The notes: generated by a model from the sequence alone, not told the origin. A DNA stretch of 64,000 nt from Chloroflexi bacterium HGW-Chloroflexi-6 (GCA_002840685.1 PHBU01000002.1:342913-406912), one strand, 5' to 3'. Positions 33,902-42,797 are shown, counted from the first letter of the stretch. Numbers and translations: made by a program.

Positions 33902-36079
33902 ATGCCTACTCACCAGTCCATTCTTAAAGATACCTTCGGATACGACACCTTTCGTCCGCTCCAGCGCGAGATCATTGAAAACGTGCTTGCGCGGCGCGAC
34001 AGTTTGGCGATCATGCCCACCGGCGGCGGAAAGTCGCTGTGTTACCAGATCCCGGCCCTTCTTTTTGACGGTCTGACGGTGGTTGTCTCACCGCTGATCG
34101 CCCTGATGAAAGACCAGGTCGAGCAGATGCGCGCGGCGGGCGTCCCGGCTTTGTTCCTGAACAGTTCGCTCTCGCCCGAAGCCTATCAGGAGAATATGGA
34201 ATATGTCCGGCGCGGACAGGTCAAACTGCTCTACGTTGCCCCTGAAACCCTGTTGACCCCGCGCATTCTGTCGCTGCTCTCGGCGCTCAAAGTGGATTGC
34301 CTGACGATCGACGAAGCGCACTGCATCTCAGAGTGGGGACACGACTTTCGGCCTGAGTACCGTCAATTGGCGGATGTGCGCCGCCGCTACCCCGGGGCGG
34401 TCTGCCTGGCCCTGACAGCGACAGCTACACCGCGGGTGCGCGCCGATATCACCCGCAGCCTGGGACTGAACCAATCGAACGAGTTTGTCGCCAGCTTCAA
34501 CCGCGATAACCTCTACATCGAGGTTGCGCCCAAACGCGATGCGGACATTCAACTGGGGCGGTTTCTCGAGCGTTTCAAAGATCAATCCGGGATCGTGTAC
34601 TGCTTCTCGCGCCGCCAGGTGGATGACGTCAGCGAGTACCTCGAGCGGCGCGGATACGCTGTCCGCCCATATCATGCCGGTCTGGACGACGATACCCGCC
34701 ACCGCAACCAGGAAGCCTACATTCGCGACGATGTCCAGATCATGGTGGCAACGATCGCCTTCGGGATGGGCATCAACAAGCCGAATGTGCGTTTTATCGT
34801 CCATTATGATTTACCCAAAAGCATTGAAGGCTATTATCAGGAGATTGGCCGCGCCGGGCGCGATGGATTGCCCGCGCACTGCCTGCTGCTCTACAGCTAC
34901 GGCGATGTCGCCAAATTGAAATATTTCATTGACCAGAAAGAAGGCGACGAACGTAAGGCGGCCGTTCAGCAGCTGGATGCGATTGTCCGTTATGCTGAAG
35001 ATGAGCGAGTCTGCCGCCGCAAACCGCTTTTGGCTTATTTTGGCGAGAAATTCAATGCCGAGAAATGTGATAACTGTGACAATTGCAACGCTGAAGCGCC
35101 GGTCCTTGAAGATATCACCATCCCGGCCCAGAAGTTTCTCTCGTGCGTGGTGCGCACCGGCGAGCGTTTTGGCGCGGGACATGTCACCGATGTTTTGCTC
35201 GGCTCGAAAAACGAAAAGATCCTGCGCCTGGAGCACGACAAACTCTCGACGCATGGCATTGGCAGGGAACTGACCCAAAAACAGTGGATGCACCTGGCCC
35301 GCCAACTGGCGCAGATGGGCTATCTCAACCAGGATGGCGAGTTCCGTACTTTGAGCCTGACCGAAACGGCCCGCAACGTGCTCAAAATCCGCGCCAAAAT
35401 CTTTGGACAGTTGCAGGAAGTTGAAGAACGGGCGAAGAAGAAGGATAACAAGAAGGAATTGGAATACAACCACGCCCTGTTTGCCCTGCTGCGCGCCAAA
35501 CGCAAGGAACTGGCCGATGCCGATGGCGTGCCGCCCTATGTCATCTTCTCCGACCGGACTCTGGTCGAGATGGCGGCTTATTTTCCGCAGTCGCGCGAGG
35601 CTTTGTTGAGTATCTCGGGCGTGGGGCAAGTCAAACTGGCCCAGTTTGGCAATGAATTCTTGGATGTGATCAAGCCCTACTGTAAAAAACATAAAATCGT
35701 CGAGAAGGCGCGTGAAACGGCATCCGCTAAAAGGGAGAAACCCGTCAAAAAGGCCGACTCGGAAGTCGGGATGCGCACCACGCTGGTCGCCGAAGCTTAC
35801 AATGCCGGGGAGTCGCTTAAAAGCCTGATGGAGCGCCAGCGCGTGACGGTGGGAACGATCATCGATCATTTAACGAAATATGCCCTGGCGGGCAATCGCC
35901 TGCGAAACGGCGGCGAGTTGCAGTCGTTGACCTCCACATCCCCCGAAGACCAGCAAGCTGTCTTTGCTGTTTTTGAAGAACTGGGCGCGGACTATCTCAA
36001 GCCTGCTTTCGATAGGCTGGGCGGGCGGGTCAGCTACGATGAATTGAAGATTCTGCGGCTGTGCTATTTGAGCCGCTAA
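33902..36079 (+). CDS. recQ: ATP-dependent DNA helicase RecQ
   Basis: RecQ unwinds DNA 3'-5' during recombination and repair. The 725-residue protein has Walker A PTGGGKS (39-45), DEAH (137-140), the RecQ aromatic loop CISEWGHDFRPEY, the arginine-finger block YYQEIGRAGRDG, a zinc-binding cysteine group (CRRKPLLAYFGE through CDNCDNC), a winged helix, an HRDC domain (~515-600) and a C-terminal helix-turn-helix tail. I start it at the ATG at 33902, which puts the family motif FGYDTFRPLQ at the N-terminus. Confidence 0.96.
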   Translation: MPTHQSILKDTFGYDTFRPLQREIIENVLARRDSLAIMPTGGGKSLCYQIPALLFDGLTVVVSPLIALMKDQVEQMRAAGVPALFLNSSLSPEAYQENMEYVRRGQVKLLYVAPETLLTPRILSLLSALKVDCLTIDEAHCISEWGHDFRPEYRQLADVRRRYPGAVCLALTATATPRVRADITRSLGLNQSNEFVASFNRDNLYIEVAPKRDADIQLGRFLERFKDQSGIVYCFSRRQVDDVSEYLERRGYAVRPYHAGLDDDTRHRNQEAYIRDDVQIMVATIAFGMGINKPNVRFIVHYDLPKSIEGYYQEIGRAGRDGLPAHCLLLYSYGDVAKLKYFIDQKEGDERKAAVQQLDAIVRYAEDERVCRRKPLLAYFGEKFNAEKCDNCDNCNAEAPVLEDITIPAQKFLSCVVRTGERFGAGHVTDVLLGSKNEKILRLEHDKLSTHGIGRELTQKQWMHLARQLAQMGYLNQDGEFRTLSLTETARNVLKIRAKIFGQLQEVEERAKKKDNKKELEYNHALFALLRAKRKELADADGVPPYVIFSDRTLVEMAAYFPQSREALLSISGVGQVKLAQFGNEFLDVIKPYCKKHKIVEKARETASAKREKPVKKADSEVGMRTTLVAEAYNAGESLKSLMERQRVTVGTIIDHLTKYALAGNRLRNGGELQSLTSTSPEDQQAVFAVFEELGADYLKPAFDRLGGRVSYDELKILRLCYLSR

Positions 36080-36186
36080 TTCTTTGAACAACCTTGTGCC
36101 CTTCTTTACAAACCCTTTACATTGAAGTTGTATCCTTGAGAAAGTCAGGGCAATGACCCTGGCATAACTAAAAGGAGAAAATAACA

Positions 36187-36711
36187 ATGAAAAAGTCAAT
36201 TTTTGTAATGCTTGCGCTCGTATTGGCGCTGGGTGCCCTCGGAGTTGGTGTCGCTTTTGCCCAGACGGAAGAACCGCCTGTTACCGAAACCCCGGTCGCT
36301 CCCTTTGGACATGGCATGATGCGTGAAAACGCCGGTCTTCTGCGCACCTACAAAGTGGAAGCCTTTGCCGCCAAGTTCGGCCTGAGCGTGGACGAAGTCA
36401 CCGCTCTGTTGGATAGTGGCGCACGCCTGCACGAGATCGCGCTCGACAATGGCGTTGCCGAAGCCGATCTGCCCGCCTTGATGCAGGAGCTTCACCAGAC
36501 TGCCCTGAACGCGGCCGTGGCCGATGGTGTTTTGACCCAGGAACAGGCCGACCTGATGACCGAGCGTATGCAGTCGCGCGGCCTCGCCGATGGAACCTGC
36601 GACCATGACGGCGTCCGCCCGATGGACGGCTCCGGCTTCGGCTTCGGTGGCGGCGGCCATGGCATGGGTGGCGGGCGTGGCAATCGCGGCGCTCAGAACC
36701 AACAGCCGTAA
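36187..36711 (+). CDS. Secreted DUF2680-like protein with Gly/His-rich tail
   Basis: A clear signal peptide (MKKSIFVMLALVLALGALGV, cut after AFA-Q near residue 25) precedes a helical domain with FAAKFGLSVDEVTALLDSGA and VLTQEQADLMTERMQSR, which resembles DUF2680/YckD-type exported proteins. The last ~45 residues are rich in Gly, His, Asp and Arg and could bind metal. AAAGGAG precedes the ATG, and a terminator follows, so it is monocistronic. The function is unknown. Confidence 0.8.
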   Translation: MKKSIFVMLALVLALGALGVGVAFAQTEEPPVTETPVAPFGHGMMRENAGLLRTYKVEAFAAKFGLSVDEVTALLDSGARLHEIALDNGVAEADLPALMQELHQTALNAAVADGVLTQEQADLMTERMQSRGLADGTCDHDGVRPMDGSGFGFGGGGHGMGGGRGNRGAQNQQP

Positions 36712-36728
36712 ACAAAATCAATAGAACC

Positions 36729-36760
36729 AAAAGGCCGGGCAGCGATGCCCGGCCTTTTTT
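36729..36760 (+). terminator. Terminator after the secreted protein gene
   Basis: AAAAGGCCGGGC and its complement form a 12-bp stem with a 6-nt loop, followed by a T run to 36760. Confidence 0.9.
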
Positions 36761-36773
36761 GCATTTACCTGCT

Positions 36774-36937
36774 CCGGTCTCGGTGCGGGCTGTCGCCCTA
36801 CTCGACCTTCGGCATCACACTCCTTCAACTTTCCAACCTTAAACCTGCAACCTCTACATCCGGTCTCGGTATGGGCTGTCGCCTTACTCGACCTCCGGCA
36901 TCACACTCCTTCAACTTTCCAACCTTAAACCTGCAAC
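36774..36937. repeat. Two direct 78-bp repeats, period 86
   Basis: Copies at 36774-36851 and 36860-36937 differ at about four positions. Both run from CCGGTCTCGGT to TTAAACCTGCAAC. The second copy supplies the likely -35 element of the E1-alpha promoter. No open frame is suggested. Confidence 0.9.
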
Positions 36938-36953
36938 ATTCCGAGAGTATAAT
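36925..36953 (+). promoter_or_regulatory. Leaderless promoter of the E1-alpha gene
   Basis: TTAAAC (36925-36930, inside the second direct repeat), a 17-nt spacer and TATAAT (36948-36953) are followed 9 nt later by the ATG at 36963. There is no Shine-Dalgarno site. Confidence 0.6.
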
Positions 36954-36962
36954 CAGCCCGTT

Positions 36963-37856
36963 ATGTCCAGCGACCTTGAACTTTACCGCACGATGTACCT
37001 GATCAGACGCTTTGAAGAACGCGCCCTAGCCGAATTTTCTACCGGGAAGCTCTTCGGCACCACCCATGCCTACATTGGCCAGGAAGCCGATGCTGCTGCG
37101 GTTTTCGCCACCCTTGGCCCCGAGGATGTCATTTTCAGCAACCATCGCTGTCACGGCCATTTCCTGGCCTATGGCGGCGATCCTTACCGTCTGGCCGCCG
37201 AACTGATGGGGCGCGCCACCGGCCTGGTTGGCGGGCGCGGCGGCAGCCAGCACATCCACTGGCGCAATTTTTACTCGAACGGCATTCAGGGCGGGATTGT
37301 CCCGGTTGCGACCGGGATTGCCCTGGCTGAAAAAGCCAAAAAGAGCGGCACGATCTCAGTCGTTTTCGTCGGCGACGGCACATTGGGTGAAGGGGCGCTC
37401 TACGAAAGCCTGAATGTCGCCGCCCTCTGGAAATTGCCGGTTCTGTACGTAGTTGAAAACAACCGCTATGCCCAGACCACCCCGACCGAGTTGGGCGTGG
37501 CCGGTTCGATCCCAGCCCGCTTCAAGGCTTTTGGGATCGAGACCTGGGAGGCGGCTTCGAGCGATGTCCTGACCCTTGGGCTGGTCGCGCGCGAAGCGGT
37601 TGACCACGCGCGCAGCGGACTGCCCGCAGCCTTGATTTTGCACACTTACCGATTCTCCGCCCACAGCAAGGGCGACGACCCGCGCGACCCGGCTGAGATT
37701 GCAAAAACCCGGGCGGAGTTTGACCCGCTCACTATCCACGCCCCGCGGCTTGACCCCGCCGCCCGCGCTTCCGTCGAAGCCGAAACCGAGGCCATCATCG
37801 ACGATGCCTTCGTGCGCGCGATGAAAGACCCCTTTCCAATCCTGAATGCAGAATGA
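36963..37856 (+). CDS. 2-oxoacid dehydrogenase E1 component, alpha subunit
   Basis: The subunit (297 aa) binds thiamine diphosphate and, with E1-beta, decarboxylates a 2-oxoacid and transfers the acyl group to a lipoyl domain. The ThDP motif is FVGDGTLGEG...VVENNRYA (Gly-Asp-Gly at 137-139, Asn-Asn at 166-167). The phosphorylation-loop region RFSAHSKGDDPRD is of the acetoin/pyruvate type. It is shorter than PDH E1-alpha. The substrate is not evident. E1-beta follows 54 nt downstream, and a lipoyl-NeuD fusion gene lies within 2 kb; no E3 gene is in the window. Confidence 0.93.
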   Translation: MSSDLELYRTMYLIRRFEERALAEFSTGKLFGTTHAYIGQEADAAAVFATLGPEDVIFSNHRCHGHFLAYGGDPYRLAAELMGRATGLVGGRGGSQHIHWRNFYSNGIQGGIVPVATGIALAEKAKKSGTISVVFVGDGTLGEGALYESLNVAALWKLPVLYVVENNRYAQTTPTELGVAGSIPARFKAFGIETWEAASSDVLTLGLVAREAVDHARSGLPAALILHTYRFSAHSKGDDPRDPAEIAKTRAEFDPLTIHAPRLDPAARASVEAETEAIIDDAFVRAMKDPFPILNAE

Positions 37857-37900
37857 AGAATGCAGATTTTCCATTCTACACTCATCATTCTGCACTCTGA
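37843..37900. repeat. Inverted repeat at the E1-alpha/E1-beta junction
   Basis: TGAATGCAGAATGA (ending at the E1-alpha stop) is followed by TCATTCTGCACTCTGA at 37885-37900, an imperfect inverted copy. The resulting stem could stabilise or separate the two messages. Confidence 0.6.
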
Positions 37901-37910
37901 ATTATAAAAA

Positions 37911-38909
37911 ATGCCTACCATCCTCGAATCCATCAACTCTGCCCTGCATACTGCTCTCGAAAACGATCCGTGCGTTTACGTACTAGGCGAGGATATTCTC
38001 GACCCGTATGGCGGCGCGTTCAAGGTCACCCGCGGACTTTCAACCCGCTTCCCTGAGCGTGTTTTGACCACACCCATTTCCGAAGCGGCCATTTTGGGCA
38101 TTTGCAACGGCATGGCCCTGCGCGGACTGCGCCCGGTGGCCGAGGTCATGTTTGGCGACTTCGTAACCCTGATGGCCGACCAGTTGATTAATCATGCGGC
38201 CAAATTCCGCTGGATGTACAACGACCAGGTGCGTGTGCCGCTCGTTCTGCGCCTGCCGATGGGCGGGCGGCGCGGTTATGGCCCGACCCATTCCCAGTCG
38301 CTTGAAAAACATTTGCTTGGCGCGCCCGGCCTGAAAGCGGTTGCCCCCAACACGCTCGGCAATCCGTCCGACCTGTTGCTGGCCGCGATTGCCGATGATG
38401 ACCCGGTATTGTTCGTCGAGCACAAACTGCTTTATACGCGCCATCTGCTTACCCCGGAAGACCTGCTAGATTGGAAAGTGGAAAGCGGCGGCCGCCCGTT
38501 CCCATTTCATATTTTGCGCAATGCCGAGAACCTGCCTGCCAGGTTGACGATTGCCACCTACGGTTACAATTTCGAGTTGGCCCGCGAAGCCGCGCGCGAG
38601 TTGATGTATGAATATGAAATCTTTAGTGAAATTGTGCTCTTCAGCCAGCTCAGCCCGTTTGAACTCGATCCGCTCTTCGATTCGCTGCGCCGCACCGGGC
38701 GCTTGCTAACCCTTGAAGAAGGCACGCAAACCCTTGGCTGGGGCGCGGAGGTGGCTGCTCGCAGCGCCGAACAGCTGCCGGGCGCAGTCCGCATCCGTCG
38801 CCTGGGTGCGCTCGACCTGCCCATCGCCAATGCCAAATCCCTTGAAGACGATATCCTGCCTTCGACAGGGAAGATCATCCAGACTGCGCTGGCGCTGCTG
38901 GAAAATTAA
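37911..38909 (+). CDS. 2-oxoacid dehydrogenase E1 component, beta subunit
   Basis: This 332-residue partner of E1-alpha has the transketolase-like fold with LGEDILDPYGGAFKVTRGL (core GEDILDPYGGAFKV), TPISEAAILGICNGMAL (core PISEAAILGICNG), and a C-terminal domain with LTLEEGTQTLGWGAEV. The start has no Shine-Dalgarno site. The central insertion (KVESGGRPFPFHIL) is unlike the usual PDH beta chain and may alter substrate choice. The product should be handed to a lipoyl domain; the closest candidate in the window is the fusion protein at 39721. Confidence 0.93.
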   Translation: MPTILESINSALHTALENDPCVYVLGEDILDPYGGAFKVTRGLSTRFPERVLTTPISEAAILGICNGMALRGLRPVAEVMFGDFVTLMADQLINHAAKFRWMYNDQVRVPLVLRLPMGGRRGYGPTHSQSLEKHLLGAPGLKAVAPNTLGNPSDLLLAAIADDDPVLFVEHKLLYTRHLLTPEDLLDWKVESGGRPFPFHILRNAENLPARLTIATYGYNFELAREAARELMYEYEIFSEIVLFSQLSPFELDPLFDSLRRTGRLLTLEEGTQTLGWGAEVAARSAEQLPGAVRIRRLGALDLPIANAKSLEDDILPSTGKIIQTALALLEN

Positions 38910-38910
38910 C

Positions 38911-38943
38911 AAAAAAGCCCGAAAGGCGCGAAACCTTTCGGGC
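38911..38943 (-). terminator. Terminator of the DUF4013 gene
   Basis: GCCCGAAAGG and CCTTTCGGGC form a 10-bp stem. On the minus strand six Ts follow. It may also slow the convergent E1-beta transcript. Confidence 0.85.
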
Positions 38944-38961
38944 AATTGCTTGAAAATTGAA

Positions 38962-39630
38962 TTACAGGGCAGGTTGGGCGGCTTTGGCAGTGTTATAGGC
39001 CTGGCCGTAGAAGTGAGCCATGATCGCAGTAGCAAGCGCACTGGTGAAGATGACACCAATAACGCAAGCGATCAGGCCAAGCGATGCGAGAAAACCGGCG
39101 GCAATGCTGCCAACCAGCACCAATACATATGCGCCGGGAGCGGCTTTAATCATCCCGAAGATTTCGCCGAAGCGGAAACCCGCACCGATTTCGCCAGTGA
39201 CTGCTACTTTGGCGTAAGCAACAGGTGTTACCAGGCCAAGGAAAATGCTGTAGATGATCATCAAGCAGCTAAAGCAGATCGACACAACGCCAGTGATCAT
39301 CATAACGGTTTCGTAAGTGTCGCCGCTCATGTTTTCGGCCAGGATGGGCAGGATGTTGGTGCAGCTTGACATGACGGTCACGGGCAGGCTGTAAGCGAAG
39401 CCAACCACAAAGGCCTTGAAGCCAAGCGTCATATGGTCGCTGAAGTTGTCCCAGCCGGGAAGCAGGTCGGTGGTCTGGCCGTCGATCAAGCGTTTTGTGA
39501 CGGTCAGGCTCCAGCCGAGCACTGTGATTGGGCCGAGTACGGGAATCAGAAAAACCAACGCTGCTATACCGACTTTTTTGAGCCAATCTTGGTCTTCAAA
39601 AATGTATGAAAAAGCACGTGCGAAATCCAT
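38962..39630 (-). CDS. DUF4013 membrane protein
   Basis: The 222-residue protein has about six membrane helices in the DUF4013 pattern: DFARAFSYIFEDQDWLKKVG at the N-terminus, GWDNFSDHMTLGFKAFVVGF in the middle. The function is unknown. The ATG at 39630 is preferred over one six codons upstream because AAGGAG lies 7 nt before it. It is inverted between E1-beta and the lipoyl-NeuD gene, so those are not in one simple operon. Confidence 0.85.
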   Translation of the reverse strand: MDFARAFSYIFEDQDWLKKVGIAALVFLIPVLGPITVLGWSLTVTKRLIDGQTTDLLPGWDNFSDHMTLGFKAFVVGFAYSLPVTVMSSCTNILPILAENMSGDTYETVMMITGVVSICFSCLMIIYSIFLGLVTPVAYAKVAVTGEIGAGFRFGEIFGMIKAAPGAYVLVLVGSIAAGFLASLGLIACVIGVIFTSALATAIMAHFYGQAYNTAKAAQPAL

Positions 39631-39720
39631 AGTATTCTCCTTGTTCAAGTAATGTGATAATCTGATTATAGACTAAAAAGCTCGAATATTTGTTATTTTC
39701 CCCAAAAATAGGAATTTTAG

Positions 39721-40812
39721 ATGCCCCAAACCCCGATCACTGTCCCCCTTTTAAATGCCAATGAGCCTGAGGCCCGCCTCGTGGATGTCCATGTTGCTGA
39801 CGGCCAGCGCGTTGAAGCCGGCGCGATCTTGTTTACAATCGAAACCACCAAAGCCGCCAGCGATGTCGAAGCGCCGACCGTCGGTTATGTGCGGATGCTG
39901 GCCGCTGAGGGCGATATCCTGGCAGTGGGCGACGTGCTGGCCTATTTGACCGAGACCGCCAACGAAGCGCTGGAACACTCTCCGCGCAGCCTGCCGGTCG
40001 TTTCGACGCAGGATGCCACCCCGGACGGGTTGCGTATTACCCGGCCTGCCCAGGCCCTGGCGGAGAGCCTCGGCCTTGAACTTTCATCCCTGCCGACCGG
40101 CCGCTTGCTGACCGAAGCCGCCATCCGCGAGATCGCCGCTGCGCGCCAGCCGATCGATTTGCCTGATTATGATAACGATCACATTCTCATTTATGGGGCG
40201 GGCGGGCATGCCAAAGCCGTGATGGAAATGGTCCAGGCCATCGGCGCACATCGCATCGCGGGCATTCTGGACGATAACCCGGCCCTGGCGGGCAAATCCG
40301 TGCTGGGAATCCCGGTTTTGGGCGGGCGCGGCCTTTTGGCGCTGCTGCGCGAGAAGGGCCTGATGCTGGCGGCCAACGGCGTCGGCGGAATATTGGATAT
40401 TGCGGTGCGGGTGCGTTTGTTCGAGTTACAGGAAAGCGCCGGGTTCAGTTTCCCGGCCCTGGCGCACCCACGCGCAACGGTCGAGGCCAGCGCCAGCCTT
40501 TCAGATGGGGTTCAGGTTTTTGCCAATGCCTATGTCGGGTCTTCGACGGTGCTCCATCCACGCTGCATGGTCAATACCGGCGCGATCGTTTCGCACGATT
40601 GCGAAATTGGGCGCTATACCCATATAGCGCCGGGCGCGATGCTGGCCGGGCATGTGCATGTCGGCGAGCGCAGCCTGGTCGGGATGGGTGTCACGACTGC
40701 AATTGGAATTAAAATTGGGAATGGGGTGCGAATCGGCAACGGGGCGGTGGTGTATGCCGATGTGCCAGATAAAACTATCCTGCCGGCAGGTAAGGTCTGG
40801 GCAGGGGGGTAG
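39721..40812 (+). CDS. Lipoyl domain/E3-binding domain fused to a NeuD/PglD-like acyltransferase
   Basis: This 363-residue protein has three parts. Residues ~5-80 form a biotinyl/lipoyl domain with the modifiable Lys44 in FTIETTKAASDVEAP. Residues ~105-141 look like the peripheral subunit-binding domain of E2 enzymes (RITRPAQALAESLGLELSSL, then GRLLTEAAI). Residues ~153-363 are a sugar O/N-acyltransferase of the NeuD/PglD type: a Rossmann-like N-domain (ILIYGAGGHAKAVMEM), then left-handed beta-helix hexapeptide repeats with the catalytic-type His292 in VNTGAIVSHDCEIG. The usual E2 catalytic domain is absent. With E1-alpha/beta nearby, acyl groups could pass from lipoyl-Lys44 to an amino or hydroxyl acceptor. 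The domain calls are firm and the pathway is inference. Confidence 0.88.
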   Translation: MPQTPITVPLLNANEPEARLVDVHVADGQRVEAGAILFTIETTKAASDVEAPTVGYVRMLAAEGDILAVGDVLAYLTETANEALEHSPRSLPVVSTQDATPDGLRITRPAQALAESLGLELSSLPTGRLLTEAAIREIAAARQPIDLPDYDNDHILIYGAGGHAKAVMEMVQAIGAHRIAGILDDNPALAGKSVLGIPVLGGRGLLALLREKGLMLAANGVGGILDIAVRVRLFELQESAGFSFPALAHPRATVEASASLSDGVQVFANAYVGSSTVLHPRCMVNTGAIVSHDCEIGRYTHIAPGAMLAGHVHVGERSLVGMGVTTAIGIKIGNGVRIGNGAVVYADVPDKTILPAGKVWAGG

Positions 40813-40815
40813 GGG

Positions 40816-41445
40816 TTATAAGAGTCCGTTTTGCGCGGCGACTGCGATCGCCGCGGCGCGCGAATCGACGCCCAGTTTTTGGTAGATGCTGGCCAGGTGG
40901 GCTTTCACTGTCCGTTCGGTAATGTTCAATTTAATCGCAATTTCCTTGCTGCGTTCGCCCCGGGCGACGGCGGCCAGGACTTCTTTTTCGCGTTCAGTCA
41001 GGTTGAAGGGCGATGGTGATGCTGCTGGAGCGGATGCGATATTTAGCAGGCGCGCCATGATATCAGGCTTAAGCAGGGTCTCGCCGCGCGCAGCGGCGCG
41101 GATGGCGTCGAAGAGCGCCGCACGATCTGTATCTTTGAGCAGGAAGCCTTTGGCTCCGGCGCGCAGGCCGCGCAGCATCAGCTCGTCTTCGTTGAAGGTG
41201 GTCAGGATGACCACGGCAATCTCGGGTTGGGTCTGGTGCAGGCGTTCGATGGCGGTAATACCGTCCATGCCGGGCATGCGCAAGTCCATCAAGACAACGT
41301 CCGGGTGCAAGTCGGCGCATCGTTGCAAGGCTTCGGCTCCGTCGGAGGCTTCGCCAACCAGTTGCAGGTCATCCTCGGTTTCGAGGATCAGGCGCAGGCC
41401 CTGGCGGATGATGAGGTGATCGTCGGCGATCAGGATTCGGGTCAT
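40816..41445 (-). CDS. NarL/LuxR-family response regulator
   Basis: The receiver domain has the phosphoacceptor Asp54 in VVLMDLRMPGMDG, acidic Asp8/Asp9 (ADDH) and the switch Lys in GFLLKDTD. The C-terminal LuxR helix-turn-helix (LTEREKEVLAAVARGERSKEIA...ERTVKAHLASIYQKLGV; core TERTVKAHLASIYQKLG) binds DNA. Its start overlaps the kinase stop by 4 nt, so it is translated with its cognate kinase. The divergent ABC exporter is the likely target. Confidence 0.95.
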   Translation of the reverse strand: MTRILIADDHLIIRQGLRLILETEDDLQLVGEASDGAEALQRCADLHPDVVLMDLRMPGMDGITAIERLHQTQPEIAVVILTTFNEDELMLRGLRAGAKGFLLKDTDRAALFDAIRAAARGETLLKPDIMARLLNIASAPAASPSPFNLTEREKEVLAAVARGERSKEIAIKLNITERTVKAHLASIYQKLGVDSRAAAIAVAAQNGLL

Positions 41446-42650
41446 CGGGTGTCAGCTGTCGGGTGCAGGGGGATTTGGATGGTCAGGGTTGTGCCTGCTT
41501 GCGGGGCGCTCTCAAGGGTGAAGGTTCCGCCGATTAAGCGGATTCTTTCGCGGATGCCGAGCAGGCCGTAGTGGCCGGAGGGGATTTGGGCCGGGTCGAA
41601 TCCGAGCCCGTTGTCTTTGATGGCAGCGGTAAAGATTTGCTCATTACAGACGAGGCTGATAGTCACCTCGCTGGCCTGGGCGTGGCGGGCAATGTTGGTC
41701 AGGGCTTCGCTGACAGTGCGCAGCACGCTTTCTTTGACGGGGTCAGGCAGGGGCGGGGTAGGTTCCGCGTGCAACAGGCATGGGATGCCGGTGGCGCTCT
41801 CGAAACGGGAAATTTCGAGGCGCAACGAATCTCCCAATTCTTCCAGATGATTTTCTCTTAGATTGCTGATGGCCTGACGGGCGTCTGTCAGGGTGGCGCG
41901 GGCGTTCTCCATGGCCTGGGTGATGATGCTGCGGGCCTTTTCAGGGTGCTGTTGGCTGAGGCGGGCGTCGGCGGCCTCGAGCTGCAGGATCAGACCGGCG
42001 AGACCCTGCGAGAGGGTGTCGTGCAGTTCGCGCGCCATGCGCTGGCGTTCAGCAGTAATGGTCAGATCTTCGACGCGGGCGGCGTACTCGCTGAGCTGGC
42101 GATTGGCTGATTCAAGTTCGGCGGCCAGCGCCTGGGCTTTTTCGCGGGCTTCGGTCTGGCGGGTGTAGAGCAGCACGTACATGCTGACGAAAAAGACAAC
42201 CGGGATGGTGGTCAGGATCCAGCCGAAGGGGTTGCCGCCGGCGGTCAGAATGTTGAAGTTGACCATCGAGAGGCCGAGGTAATATGCTCCGGCCAGCAAA
42301 CTCCAGCGCGAGAGGCCGAGGATGCCGATCGTTTCGCCGATCAGCGCCATATAGAGAGCGAAGATCATGCCAACATTGCCCGAAAGGTGGACAATGACAA
42401 AGGCCAGGGCGCCCTGCCCGATGATGAAGATCGTTTTTTTTGTTGGTGTTTGGATGAGACTGTTGACGTTCCAGTGCAGGATGATGTGCGTGGCCATCAG
42501 AGTTGTGAAAACAATCAGTGGCAGCGGTTCGCGCAGGCCCGGGTTGATCGCGAGCGACCAGATCGCTGCGCCAACCATGACCACGGTCATGAAGATGAAA
42601 AAGATGCGGTAATCCTGGTCGGGAGTGGTTGTGGGGAGTTTGAGTTTCAT
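41442..42650 (-). CDS. Sensor histidine kinase (HisKA_3/DesK type)
   Basis: The protein has about six membrane helices (~15-165) and no large external domain, which is typical of kinases that sense membrane state or antibiotics. A coiled coil leads to the HisKA_3 dimerisation helix, with the phospho-His210 in ARELHDTLSQGLAGLILQLE. An HATPase domain follows (N-box TNIARHAQASEV, G-boxes DNGLGFDP and GHYGLLGIRERI). The start is either GTG 42653 or ATG 42650; a TACAAT box 8 nt before the ATG favours a leaderless message. Confidence 0.94.
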   Translation of the reverse strand: MKLKLPTTTPDQDYRIFFIFMTVVMVGAAIWSLAINPGLREPLPLIVFTTLMATHIILHWNVNSLIQTPTKKTIFIIGQGALAFVIVHLSGNVGMIFALYMALIGETIGILGLSRWSLLAGAYYLGLSMVNFNILTAGGNPFGWILTTIPVVFFVSMYVLLYTRQTEAREKAQALAAELESANRQLSEYAARVEDLTITAERQRMARELHDTLSQGLAGLILQLEAADARLSQQHPEKARSIITQAMENARATLTDARQAISNLRENHLEELGDSLRLEISRFESATGIPCLLHAEPTPPLPDPVKESVLRTVSEALTNIARHAQASEVTISLVCNEQIFTAAIKDNGLGFDPAQIPSGHYGLLGIRERIRLIGGTFTLESAPQAGTTLTIQIPLHPTADTR

Positions 42651-42797
42651 CACTATAAATTGTATCCCAGAAGCTGATTTTTGCTATTGTCTACGGGTAC
42701 AGTGTCCGAAAGTACAATGCGAGACTATCCGCGTGGACGATGCGCGGGAAAGAAAAAATTTATACAATGGGGTCAAGATCATTCAAGGAGCAAAATC

